Below, in pieces: positions 12,129 through 22,923 of a stretch of 64,000 nucleotides of DNA. The stretch comes from Desulfocicer sp963675955 (GTDB taxonomy: Bacteria; Desulfobacterota; Desulfobacteria; Desulfobacterales; Desulfobacteraceae). Each line of letters opens with the position of its first letter. Position 1 is the first letter of the stretch. The notes beneath the pieces were generated by a model. The model did no database searches. It saw only the letters and a program-made list of their open reading frames with translations, and was not told the DNA's origin. Both the position numbers and the translations under genes were made by a program. The DNA lies in contig CAXXVR010000009.1 of NCBI GenBank assembly GCA_963675955.2, forward strand, positions 1,659,352-1,723,351. The letters run 5' to 3'.

Positions 12129-14307
12129 ATGGAAGAATTAAAATCAAATATTTCAAAAGAAGTAAACCATAATTAAATAGAATTCATAAACTATTTTTAA
12201 TTAGACTTTATTAGCTTAAAGAAAATACCTAGAAGATTTACTAAAGAGAAGATACTTTTATAGTATTGCTTTTGATATTTATGGTGGATATGCAGGATTA
12301 TATGATTTCGGTCCTTCAGGTACTTATTTTATATTATTAAATTGTTGGAAAAGGCTGTGCTATCAAAAATAATATTGAGTAGTTATGGAGAGGTTATTAC
12401 CCCCCAAAAAATTAATTTATTTATCATCAATATTTATAGAACATTTTATCTTAGAAGAAGATATGTTAGAAATTAATACTACTAGTTTAGTCCCAGAAGT
12501 CGTCTTAACTCATTCAGTTCTTTATTATTTATAATAATGATCATACAATAGGGCCATGTTGAAAAATTTGCTGATTTTATGGTCAAGGATGTGAAAACAG
12601 GATAATGTTTCAGAGCTGATAAGCTGATTGAAGAACACATTGAAAAGATCCTCGTTAAAGATGTGAAAGAAAAGAAATTAAAATAAGAAGAAAAGGAAAA
12701 ACTGAGCAAGATTTAATAAGATGTGGGAGATTATGATAAAAAATAATTCCATGAAGTAATTACTTAATTAAATATAAAGAATCCCGATACAGGGAATGAT
12801 TTTACAGCACCCTTGGATTTTAATTTAATGTTCAAGACTAATATTGGACCAACTGGTACAATTGCGGGATATTTACGTCCAGAAACTGCGTAGGGGATCT
12901 TTGTTAATTTCAATAAATTGTTGGATTTTAACCAATAAAAAATGCCATTCGCTGCAGCAATAGTTGGAACTGGGTATAGAAATGAAATTGCGCCAAGAAG
13001 TGGGTTGCTAAGAGCTCGTGAGTTCCCAATGGCAGAGATTGAGCATTTTGTCGATCCTGAGAATAAATCACATTCTAAATTTTTTATGGTAGAGGAATTA
13101 GAATTATAAATGTTCTCCGCAGAAATTTAAAAAGAAGGTGGGAAGCCTATAAAAATCAGTCTCAAAAACGCCCTTGCTTAGAAACTGATTTAAAATTAAA
13201 CTATTGGGTACTTTTTAGGTCGAACTTATCTCTTTTTAACTTCTGCTGGGATCAGTGGCAACAATATACGTTTTAGACAGCATAGAGAAAAAGAAATGGC
13301 GCATTATGCAAAGGAATGTTGGGACGCAGAAATTGAAATGTCCTATGGTTGGATTGAATGTGTGGGGATTGCTGACAGATCAGCATTTGATTTGGATAGA
13401 CATACAAAAGGAAGCAAAACTAACTTAGTTGCAGCAAGGAGGTTGAAAGAATCAACTGTTGTGAAGTTTATAAGTTTAATAATAACAAAAAAAGGGAAAT
13501 CTACTCTTGGATAACTGTATAAAAAAGAAAGCTAAATATTGTTTTGCCATTTGGATGGTCTTTCAAATTAAGAAAAGGAAGAATTAAGCAAATTTTTTGA
13601 AGCAAATACTGAAAAGGTGTTTGAACTTGAAGGGAAATCGTTCACTTTGAAGAAAGAGTACGTGGAATTTGAAGCAAAGGAATAAAATGTGATGGAGGAA
13701 AAGTTTATTCCTAATGTTATAGAGCCTTCCTTTGGTCTTGGGAGAATTATTTATGCAGTTTTTGAGCATTGTTTCAAAATGAGAGATTAGAAAAGAACTT
13801 ATCTGCATTTAATGCCGAGAATTGCTCCTGTATTTATTTTTAACACTGCTCACTTTTATTCAAGGTTAAATGCTCAATTCTGACAGTTATAAGTATCCCC
13901 GAATTCCAACCTTATATTATTTCACTAAAAAAAGAGTTAGTTAAAGTTGGAATTTCAAGTAAGATTGATGATGGCAGTTAGACAATTGGTAATTTCATAT
14001 AATATTTTCTATATAATTATGAAATACAAGGAAGAAGATATGCTAGAACTGATGAAATTGGTATTCCTTTTGGTATCACTATTGATAACAAAACTATGAC
14101 TGAGAAAACTGTAACATTAAGAGAACAGGAGACTACAAAATAAGTGAGAATAAATGTAAATAATCAATTTTATTTGATACATTAATTTATATTTAGATTG
14201 ATGAGGTTGTAAAGGTCTTGTCATAACTGATTGAAGGGTCTTTACTTTGGAGTGATGTTTTGAAACAATATCCAATTTTTGAAGCATAAGCAGAATAAAA
14301 TGAATGA
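12129..14307 (+). CDS. GARS1: Glycyl-tRNA synthetase, eukaryotic alpha2 type
   Basis: The enzyme charges tRNA-Gly with glycine in the cytosol and possibly in mitochondria. The predicted protein has 629 residues. Class II signatures in order: LEDLLKRRYFY and YGGYAGLYDFGPSG (motif 1 region), GHVEKFADFMVKD, FKTNIGPTG with GYLRPETAQGIFVNF, GYRNEIAPRSGLLRAREF (motif 2), AEIEHFVDPENKSH, then YGWIECVGIADRSAFDL, VIEPSFGLGRIIYAVFEH (motif 3) and the anticodon-binding domain ending RRYARTDEIGIPFGITID. Seven introns of 34-53 nt restore one frame, and the exon sum is exactly 630 codons. There is no WHEP domain. Tryptophans seen in the conserved blocks use TGG, and the gene ends in a double TGA (14305-14310). 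The ATG at 12129 is chosen because the first intron (12162-12204) links it to the conserved N-terminal helix. Identification is certain. Confidence 0.97.
12162..12204 (+). other. GlyRS intron 1 (43 nt)
   Basis: GT...TTAG intron in phase 0. It joins MEELKSNISKE to TLLAQRKYLEDLL. Confidence 0.85.
12320..12353 (+). other. GlyRS intron 2 (34 nt)
   Basis: GT...AAAG intron in phase 1. It interrupts the Gly codon of GPSG-CAIKNN in motif 1. Confidence 0.9.
12393..12439 (+). other. GlyRS intron 3 (47 nt)
   Basis: GT...ATAG intron in phase 1. It joins EQLWR to EHFILEEDMLE. Confidence 0.9.
12517..12551 (+). other. GlyRS intron 4 (35 nt)
   Basis: GT...ATAG intron in phase 0. It joins VVLTHS to GHVEKFADFM. 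Confidence 0.9.
13830..13864 (+). other. GlyRS intron 5 (35 nt)
   Basis: GT...CAAG intron in phase 0. It joins RIAP to VKCSILTVISIPEF at the start of the anticodon-binding domain. Confidence 0.9.
13989..14030 (+). other. GlyRS intron 6 (42 nt)
   Basis: GT...CAAG intron in phase 1. It interrupts the Gly codon in SQTIG-RRYARTDEIG. Confidence 0.9.
14144..14196 (+). other. GlyRS intron 7 (53 nt)
   Basis: GT...TTAG intron in phase 0. It joins EQETTKQ to IDEVVKVLSQ. Confidence 0.85.
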
Positions 14308-14459
14308 TGATTATTTTTTTAAAAAAAAACTTTTCATTTAAATACAATTAAATTTTTCAAAAAGTACAACCCAAAAAAGCAAAAATAACTAATAAAGAAC
14401 AAATTAGATTGAGATTATTTGAATTTTTATTTAAACAGCGCACAATTCATATGTTCAAC
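14308..14459. other. Convergent spacer between GlyRS and eS27
   Basis: This 152-bp AT-rich gap holds the 3' ends of two converging genes. No clear terminator is visible. Confidence 0.5.
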
Positions 14460-14748
14460 TCAGTTTTTTACTTTAAAAGCACATCCAACTGTCAATTTAG
14501 CTTTTCCACCAGTTGGTTTGCAAATAATAGTGCTGCATCTGTAAAAAAAAATGAAATAATTGATTAAAAAATAATAAAAACCCTTCGCAATTCACTATTG
14601 TTTAAGCGTGACTAAAGATAGTTGTAATAGCCTAGCAATTTGGACATCTAATGTCCATGAAATAAGAGTTTGGTGCTTGGACAAGTCTTTTTAATTTATG
14701 CTTTTCCTTTTCGTTCTCATAGGATGGGTTTAATAAATCAAAATCCAT
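14460..14748 (-). CDS. RPS27: Ribosomal protein eS27
   Basis: This is a small-subunit ribosomal protein with a C4 zinc finger, predicted at 81 residues. It begins MDFDLLNPSYENEKEKHKL and carries the family hallmarks KRLVQAPNSYFMDIRCPNC and FSHAQTIVNC, then after the intron CSTIICKPTGGKAKLTVGC and FKVKN. The zinc ligands are the pairs in CPNC and CEGC/CSTIIC. One phase-2 intron (14539-14581, 43 nt) splits the Gly codon of NCEG-CST. Length and sequence fit eS27 along its whole length, which makes the terminal TGA (14462-14460) an authentic stop. It is divergent from the channel gene that starts 254 bp away. Confidence 0.97.
14539..14581 (-). other. eS27 intron (43 nt)
   Basis: GT...ACAG intron. 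Its removal restores the zinc-finger spacing of eS27. Confidence 0.9.
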
Positions 14749-15002
14749 TTTTTTCAGTTTGTTAAGAATTTATTAAAAAAGTTTGATATAATTGGTGTTT
14801 TTACTTTATTATTTAAAACTCAATAAAGTAATTTTAATTGTTTTTTTTATTTATATTTATATTTTTTTTCAATATTTTACAAAATTAGGAAAATTTAATT
14901 ATTTTTTATAAATTTGAGTATTTAATTAATTGTTTTAATTTAAATTTTAAATTTTTAAAATTATTTTATTATTATTCAATTTTTCCCCCATTAATTTATA
15001 AA
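14749..15002. promoter_or_regulatory. Shared upstream region of eS27 (-) and OSCA-like gene (+)
   Basis: A 254-bp AT-rich divergent spacer. No element was recognised. Confidence 0.45.
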
Positions 15003-18000
15003 ATGAAAAATCTAGAATTACAAATCTAGTAGCAAGCAAGGAACCAGAAAGAGAAAGAGTAATTAACTTACAATAATTTTATAAGTTTCTTAGAAATCTC
15101 AATATTAAACCAATAGAGAATCAAGACATTGTAATAAACTTTTAAGAAAATAGTTCATCTGGCAAACGGAAATTATTAAGAAGCCAAGCTGGACTGTATT
15201 AAGATCCTTATTAATAAAATTCCAAAATAAATTTAGGAAAACTTCTTGAAGAATCAAAGCCAAACTATGAAAAAGTCTTTAATACGAATTATAGAATAAT
15301 TTTTAGATGGAATTAGTAAGAAACAAATTGCATCCCAAAAACGATAATGAAGAAGAATATTCATTGAAATAAATTTTATGTTTGCCTACTGGTTACCACT
15401 TGTTTTAATTTCCAAAAGTATTTTAATAACTTTCTATTTAAGGTTCTGTACATCATCTGCAAAAAGTGAACTAAATAAATTTGGCATAGGAATTAGTTTA
15501 TATTTTAAGTTTATCAAATACATGATCTGTTGGTTTTGGATATTTTTCATTTTAGCAATTCCAATGCTTATCATTAATACCGGAGGTTTATTTTTTTAAA
15601 TTTTAAATCTTAATTTTTTGAGTAAAGCTACCCATTGAAATAATACTTTCAAAATTGATTCCTTTTAAACTTTTCTATATACAACCACCATTGGAAGCTT
15701 AAGCCAATAATTATGCTCCTTTATAACTATCAAAGAGAATTCACTTATTGAAAATGTAGCACTTAAATGTCCAATCTCAGGGATGGTTAATATTTCATCA
15801 TTGGAAGTTGGATTTTGTAATTTTATTTTTTTTATTTCAAAATTTCGTGTTTTAGTGAAACAATAAGCAGTAGATAATTGCATTTTCATTGAGAGTGTAA
15901 GATTAATTTATATATATTTATGAATGATAAGAGCTCATAAATTGAGAGTGATTGTATTTATGAAAACAGAATTCAAGAAACTTTTTATGAAAATTGTTAC
16001 AATAAAAGTGAATGCAAGTTTTTAATATCCTATGAAAATCATATGAAACATGATACAGAGTGTTAAAACAAATTTAGTAATTCAGAATCTTAAATCCCAT
16101 TTTATTTATCGTATTCATGTTAGGGTAATTTTGCACCCCCAAATTATATAAAAATTATTAATTAAGAAATGGAATTAGATATTCCAATATTTGGTTAAAG
16201 AAAAAAATCGTAACTTGCTTTGATTTCATCCATCTTTGATGCTATGATAATACTGATGTTTATAATAATGTTAATAAAGTTAAGATACAATTTATTTTTG
16301 TTTATTAAAATAATAGTTTCCATATAACTCAGTAGAAATAAATTGCTTTATCCATGAAATATTCATTATCCCCTTCCTTATTTTCTTTAGAAATTGGAAA
16401 TTTGCCATCAAACATAGCGAAATATCAATTGATTGAAATGCTATGAACTTATTTTGAACAGGCAATTTTTTAAATATTTATTAATAAATAGAATTTATCA
16501 TAATATTATCATTTGAGTTCAAAGACATCCCTCAGTAATTTTAAAGTAATTGATATTTAGTTATCCTTCCCTTCAAAACTGGTGATTTTTTTTAGCAAAA
16601 GGCAGGGACTGATTAATAAAGTATGTTTTATATTGAGTTATGATTTGTTATTTTTAAGAAAACTGAATTAGTAAAGTAATGAGTGTAAAAATATGATAAA
16701 TAAAATAATTTGATGATTTTGTAGTCAATTAATCTCGAAAAATTAATTAAATTTACTGATTGTATCTAAGATTGTTTATTTAATTTGTAGTTTTTAATTG
16801 AAATACAATTAGTGAAACACAAAAAAAAAGCAAGAATTAAACTCTCGAAAATAATCTATCTTGAGAATTAAATAAATATCCTAACTAAATAAATTGAAAA
16901 TCTTGAAGAAAATAAAAATGAAATTGTATTTTTAATGTTCTTAATAGTAAACAAAAAGTTTCCAATCGCATGGATAACATTTTAAACAATCAAACAAAGG
17001 GATCTAGCCTATAAGTATTTGTATACAACTTCCTTTGAACGCTTTATATAAAATTATTGCTGTAAGTGTTGTTGCTTTAATAAACGAAAGCATTTGTTAT
17101 AATTCTCTTTTTTATAATTTTAAAAGATTCAATGGAAAATTTCTATCTTGCAAACTAGCTCCTGATCCTTCTGATATATAATGGGAAAATATTGGCATTC
17201 GTAGGAAAGAAAAGTATTTTCGAAGAATTTTCAGTTTAATTCTCAGCATTACTCTAATTTTTATCAGTTATAAAATTGCTAATTATTTATTTTATTATTA
17301 TTATTAGCCTTTTTAATTGTGGCAAGACTAAAAGCTGAATAAGAAGATGCAATAAACAAATATTAAATTTTAAATTGCGATTAATATTAAGGACTAACAA
17401 AAGAAGAAGTTATATTATTATTAGTAATTATATTTGAAAAGGTTGTGATTGATTATTAAGTGACCAAATTAAATATTTTTTAATGTTATTGTACTGAAAC
17501 AGATTATAAAGATGAAAGATTATATGAAAAATTTGAAGAATTGGATAATAAATAATTATGTTTAGAGTGGTACATACCTTTTTAAATACTATTTTATTTT
17601 TATTAAGATAAATTAACTACTATTTATTAAAATGTCTTCCTTATATGTAATAATCTTTTGGTTTCACTAACACATTTTATATAGGATTGTTATTGTAATT
17701 CTCTTTTTGAATTGCTTTATTTAAATTATTCTTCGAAGTAATTAATAACAATTGACTAATTTTATTTTTAGTGCTTTCATATTTTGAAAAATATAATTAT
17801 TTTTCAACGGAATTAACTTCAAGGATGATTAAAATTTTTATCGCTTCATTTATTAATACTGTAATTATTTTAAACAATAGATTTAATTGTAGGCATTGGT
17901 GATTTTATTAGTAAACCTAAGACTTAAAGACACTTATTCTACAGAAAATATATCTTGGTCAAAATTATTCGCAGGGAAATATTAAGATTTAACTCCTGTA

Positions 18001-19308
18001 TTTTATAATTTTTTAAAAAACAAGTATAGAGACATTTTTTTTGTTTTGTAGGATTGATTTAAATAAGTGGGAGTAGTGATTTGCATAACCATGTTCTTTA
18101 ATTGCTTTAGTACAATACTATTTATTTTAACAATAAATATAATTAAATTTATCATAAGGTGTTGTGATCGAAGTTAATTATATCATAAATATATATATAT
18201 ATAACTATATAAATAGGTTGCAAGTGGAGTGCTTAATTTACAAAGAAAAAATATTAAGCCGATTATGAAAACTAATATCTAGGGCCAGAATTTCCTTTAG
18301 ATCTTCGTTATTCTTAGGTAATTATTGTCAATACTAACTAATTTTAGGTCCTTAGTACAATCTTTGTGTGTTTTTTGTATAGTGCTGGGATACCAATACT
18401 CTATTTAACTACTATTTTATAACTCACAATTTTCTATTGATTAGATAAATTTTATTGTAAACAAAATTTAAAATAATTTTATTTTTGTATTTTTTAGTAT
18501 TAAAAGTTTGCAGAATGCCTAAAAATCTTGACAGTTCTTTAGAAATTGTTGTAAAAAGAACTTTATTTCTTACAGTAATTATTCATTTAATCTTTGCTAT
18601 ATGAATGTATGGAAACGATCATATTTTTAATTCAGTAAAAATTATGTCGAATAAGTGTTATTTAAGGGTTATGAAGATGATTTAAGTTATTTCTGCGTGT
18701 CACTTAAGCCAGGAGATTATTTTTAAAATAATTATGTCAAAGAATTTTTTCGTAGAATTTGTAAGACTTAATAATTGCCTTTGTTTATTTTGTTTATCTT
18801 GGTTATTCTGTTTTATCTTATTTAGTTATTTACTTTTATTTCTTTTACTTTTATTTGAAAAGCTTACTTGTCTATACTCCAAGTGCAAAATTTTTAAGCT
18901 TTTGCTTACAAAAGTTGAAGTAGCAGCACTTATTTTCAACTGAAATTAAATTTCATAAAACTTATTATTAAAGTTAATTATTATGAAAAAGTTTTTTTAA
19001 AACACTACTTTTTGAATTAGTGATTAACAGAGAAAACTTAATCAATTATAAAAAAATGATTAACCAAATTATTTAATATGACTCAAAAATAATGTCGAAT
19101 TAATAACTTGAAAGATATAAATCCAAAAAAACTGAGATCGAAAATATATTGACAGAAAATTTCAAGGAAAAATTATAAAATAAGTATTTTATCAATTAAA
19201 TATCATACGATATTAAAGTTATTTTAATTTCTTTCGTTGTTAATTTTATTTTTTTCTTAGCTAAATTATAAATATCATGAATTATTTAACCTTGAAAGTA
19301 CAAACTGA
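15003..19308 (+). CDS. OSCA/TMEM63 (CSC1-like) membrane channel homologue
   Basis: OSCA/TMEM63 proteins are mechanically or osmotically gated cation channels of the plasma or endomembranes. The start MKNLELQIQQQ (15003) leads into a soluble N-terminus. A first membrane helix follows near 15490-15597 (YFKFIKYMICWFWIFFILA), then a lumenal loop with scattered Cys (TTIGSLSQ, then ENVALKCPISG). The family signature FSLEIGNLPSNIAKYQLIE lies near 16380-16440, APDPSDIQWENIG near 17160-17200, and GPEFPLDLRYSQ with a YSAGIP motif near 18280-18400. Near 18590 an in-frame TGA replaces Trp in IFAI(W)MYGNDHIF, a conserved late motif of the family. The C-terminus is hydrophobic, then a charged coiled tail. 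A last intron (about 19216-19260) leads to a TGA at 19306-19308. Many short introns are present and not all are placed, so the exon structure is approximate although the family is clear. Confidence 0.8.
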
Positions 19309-19461
19309 TTTTATAAATATAATTATTTTTTCTCAAACAACTTTTAAAATTTACTATAAATTTTATTTGAAATTTAATTTGTTTGAGATAATAAATTTAT
19401 AAGATAAAATATTAAGCATTTAAGATCAATTTTTTCTTCAAATAATTAACAATACTAATTA

Positions 19462-19494
<33 letters not shown>

Positions 19495-19511
19495 TCGTAT
19501 TTTTAAAGAAT

Positions 19512-19880
19512 ATGTCATATCAACACAATTTTTTTCGCTCCGAAAATGATTTTAGCATTTAAAAAAAGTCTTTTTATTCTTTCTTTTATTAATATTACAG
19601 AAATATTTCAAAAAAAAATAAAATGTCAAAGCTTAAGAAGATATAAGAAGAAAAAAAGGCAAATTATCTTCTCAAAACGTAGAATACTTTTGAATTTGAG
19701 AATAGAATTTACAATGAAATATATGAATTCTATAATAATTTATAATAGTAATACCAAATTTTGAAGGAAAGCATGAATGCCATGAATACAAATTAAATAA
19801 ATGAGAATTCATCCAAAATTTTGAATAATATGAGGATAGTATTAATTTTGAGTATCTAAACAATTTTAGAATTTTATTGA
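19512..19880 (+). CDS. Small coiled-coil protein, tandem family copy 1
   Basis: The predicted product has 111 residues and begins MSYQHNFFRSENDFS. One 33-nt intron (19568-19600) keeps the frame. The core TQNTFEFENRIYNEIYEFYN, followed by NNLQQQYQILKESM, recurs in the next copies. It is helical and Gln/Asn/Lys-rich, with no membrane segment or signal peptide. I do not recognise a family. The C-terminus is uncertain: a possible intron at about 19832-19862 would swap the last residues for a longer tail. Conservation of the core in frame across copies supports it as a real gene. Confidence 0.55.
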
Positions 19881-20652
19881 GTATTTAGTTTTTAAACAAT
19901 CAAATTATTAAAAATTTAATTAAATTAAAACTTATTTTATTTACAAATGATGGATTAATTATTTTTACTTGATTTTTGACTCACTTTTTAAGAATAGGTA
20001 AAATGAATTAATTAATAATTTTTTTAGTAAAATTATTAGCTTATTTATTTCAATTATTAAAAATTTCATTATTAAAACATAAATAACATGATAAAAAATT
20101 ACTAAAATATTAAAATATGGTTATAAAACGCAATTTCAAAAAACATTAGATTTCCGAGAAGTTATGTTTACAAAATTTTTTTGAGGTTAATGAACAAATC
20201 ACACAATTAAAAGTCATTAATTAAAGTAAAATATTTTCTTCGATTTACTGAAATATTTTAAAGATTTCTTTATGTTTTTAGCATATTAATTTTAAATATC
20301 CTCGGTCTTGACACTTTATATTTATTCGCTAAAGATTCTGAAAAGCAATTTTAAATTTTTTAATCAAACGGAAGAAGCAGTTAACTCTTCTAATTTCTTG
20401 CATTATTTTTTAAAGACTATAAAATCTCTTCAAATTGAATTAGTTTCCTTTTTTAATACAAGATTTCAATCTCACTTATTATTACACTGTAAAAAGCACT
20501 ATTATTATGTTTTCTCAGATTATTAAAATTTTAATTATTTTAATTTTTAAGAAAAATAAAATTTTAATTTTTACTTTTTTAATTATTTTAATTTTTAAGA
20601 AAAAATAAGTTTTAATATACGATTTTATATTAAGGAAGGAAATAAAAAGGGA
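19881..20652. other. AT-rich spacer between tandem copies
   Basis: No supported gene is seen here. The AT-rich spacer holds homopolymer runs and an imperfect repeat at about 20520-20600. Confidence 0.4.
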
Positions 20653-21029
20653 ATGGAAAATTTAAATAAGTAGAAAAAGAGCTCAAAAGTTCTCAAGAAA
20701 AAAAAGTTTTATTATTTTTATTCTTTTTATTATCAATGAAAAGATCGATTAAGAAGCAAAACAAAATACAAAAACCCAATATAAAATCATAAAAAAATAT
20801 AAATTAGCATTTAGAATAGGATACTACTTTTGAATTTGAGAATCAAGCTTGTCCTAATTTGTTACAATTAGCAGATAATTTAAAAAAATAATATCAAATC
20901 CTTTAGGAAACCTTACCAATAATCAGTAAATCTGCAATTGATTAAAAGAGAGAATACTCTTTAAACAATGCCATGTAAAATTACTTTGATTAAGTATAAT
21001 TGATTGAAATATTGACTAAATGTAATTGA
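20653..21029 (+). CDS. Small coiled-coil protein, tandem family copy 2
   Basis: The predicted product has 112 residues and starts MENLNKQKKSSKVLKKK. One intron (20706-20743, 38 nt) sits after a basic N-terminus, as in copy 1. The core DTTFEFENQACPNLLQLADN, followed by LKKQYQILQETLPII, is shared with copies 1 and 3. The end NNAMQNYFDQVQLIEILTK stops at TGA 21027-21029. The reading is intact throughout. Unknown function; predicted cytosolic or nuclear and alpha-helical. Confidence 0.6.
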
Positions 21030-21521
21030 AAGTATTAAATTTATATAGAATAAATCAAAATTTTTTTTAAAAAAATTAAAATTATTCAAAAACAATATTT
21101 AAAAAGTTTTTGACTGAAAAAGATGACTGAGTATAATAAAAACAATAAAATTGTTATTAAGTTTAAATAATAACTTTGTAATGCAATTATTATTGTAACT
21201 AATTTTTAAAAGGAAAAAACAAACAATTTTTTTTATTTTAATAAAATACCGTTTTAACGCAATTAAAAAATTACTTTATTAAAATTTATTATGAAATAAC
21301 TATAAATTATTTTTGAGAAGAAAATTTGTTTTTAAATGTGAAATAGTTTTATTTCTAAAATAATAATTAACAATTAAATTGTATTCTATAATGAATGACT
21401 TGTGAAAAATTTTTTTAATTTTGATAAATTAAAAAATAAATTTTATTTCTTAAGCAAAATTCTATAAAAAAAAATATTATAATTAAAATCTTAAATTTGT
21501 TTTTTTTTATTTTAAAGAAAC
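21030..21521. other. AT-rich spacer between tandem copies
   Basis: No gene is recognised. The stretch contains homopolymer A/T runs only. Confidence 0.4.
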
Positions 21522-21923
21522 ATGTCAACTAAAAAGAATTAATTAAAATCTCAAATAGCTTTTAAAATTCAAAAAAAGTATTTTTATTTCTATCATTTAT
21601 TATTATTATAGGAATATTTAAAAAAAAATAATGAAATACCAAAGCCTAAGAGATAATAAGAAAAAATGATTAGTTAAATTTTTAAAGAATAAAATACATT
21701 TGAATTTGATAATATAATTTGTCAAGAAATGTTTTAATTATATGATAATATAAAACAGCAATACCAAATTCTGAAGGAAAGTTTGAAATTAGTGAAGAAA
21801 AATAAAATCAATCGAAATTAAGAGCTAACTTTGGATATTATAACATAAAATTATATTAATTAAGTGAAATTAATAGGCCAGATGGATTCAAAGTACTAAA
21901 ATAGTCATCCACATTAATTTTGA
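21522..21923 (+). pseudogene. Tandem family copy 3, probably frameshifted
   Basis: The ATG at 21522 (MSTKKNQLKSQIAFKIQ) and an intron at the same relative position (21578-21611) match copies 1 and 2. After splicing, however, the frame does not continue into the conserved core EQNTFEFDNIICQEMFQLYD, followed by KQQYQILKESLK. The exon sum leaves a remainder of two, and the junction is flanked by long A runs (seven and nine A). This is either a genuine frameshift, a homopolymer sequencing error, or an unrecognised splice choice. The core itself is intact up to TGA at 21921-21923. Confidence 0.5.
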
Positions 21924-22179
21924 TTTTTTGGGGTGGGTTTTGGGACAAAATCAAGCGATTTTTATTTTTAATGTTTCAAAAACACAAAATTTACAATCAA
22001 TATAAAAATGTTTATGATTTACCTTTATTTATACTTATATTGAAAACAATTGTATGTTATTTAATTCAAAAAAAACAAAACAAAAATATTTTTAAATTGC
22101 GTTTAAACTACAAATTTTAAAATAGTATAATATAAATAATAATTCTAAATTTTTGTTTTAATTATAATTTTTTTATAAA

Positions 22180-22370
22180 TTAATTTTTATTAGCAGATTC
22201 AGAAAATATTTTCAATCAACTTTTCTTTAAATGTTACAATTCTATCAAAATTTAAAATAGTAATACCAAATTTTGGAAGGAAATCCTTGCAGTTAATCAA
22301 TAGATTAATATTTGGAGAGTTTCTGAATAATTATATTTCAAACTATATTGATTAAGTTTAATTTATTGAA
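22180..22370 (+). pseudogene. Tandem family copy 4, degenerate fragment
   Basis: Only the middle of the family is recognisable (LQFYQNLKQQYQILEG), with the flanking upstream words (ENIFNQLFFK) in a different frame. No start, intron or full core could be found. It reads as a relic of the same family. Confidence 0.4.
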
Positions 22371-22399
22371 AATCTTGATACAAAATGTTTGACAGCATT

Positions 22400-22923
22400 G
22401 AATTATATTGAATAAACTATTTTTTATGTAAAACAATATATTTACACTTTATACGGTAGATAGTAAGTAATATTCAAAAGCCCTTTATTTAAATTTAATG
22501 AAAAAATAGATTGAAAAAAAAAGTGAAATTACATATTATCTAGAAATAAATCATAAAAAATTAGGAGAAAATCAAATTTTGCTTTACGGTTTTAACGAAA
22601 TTGTTGTTAACAAATTAATTAATTATTTTCTACATTCAAAATGACTAAGAATATGAAAAAATAGTGATAAAAAAGCTTGCAAAGTTGAGTATGGATTTTA
22701 GATAGATTGGCCGAATGTGGGATAACTATTGATTATAGTTAATATTTTAACAAATTGGTTATCTCAGAAATTATTAAGTAATTGAATACTAAAAACTCTA
22801 AACTTCTAATATTTTGGTCTAGTTTATTTTTGTTTAGTTTTTTTCAATATTTTATTAAATAATTAAAATCAATTTTATTCAAATATTAATATTTTATAAA
22901 AAATAGTAAATTATATTCAATAA
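22400..22923. other. AT-rich intergenic region
   Basis: Nothing recognisable. The stretch is upstream of the type I membrane protein gene. Confidence 0.4.

Noticed and set aside
12482..12709. 75-codon minus frame inside GlyRS
   Set aside because: It is a shadow of the exon that encodes HVEKFADFM and the charged insert.
15665..15889. 74-codon minus frame in the OSCA-like gene
   Set aside because: The plus strand encodes a better lumenal loop (TTIGSLSQ, ENVALKCPISG) in frame with flanking membrane helices.
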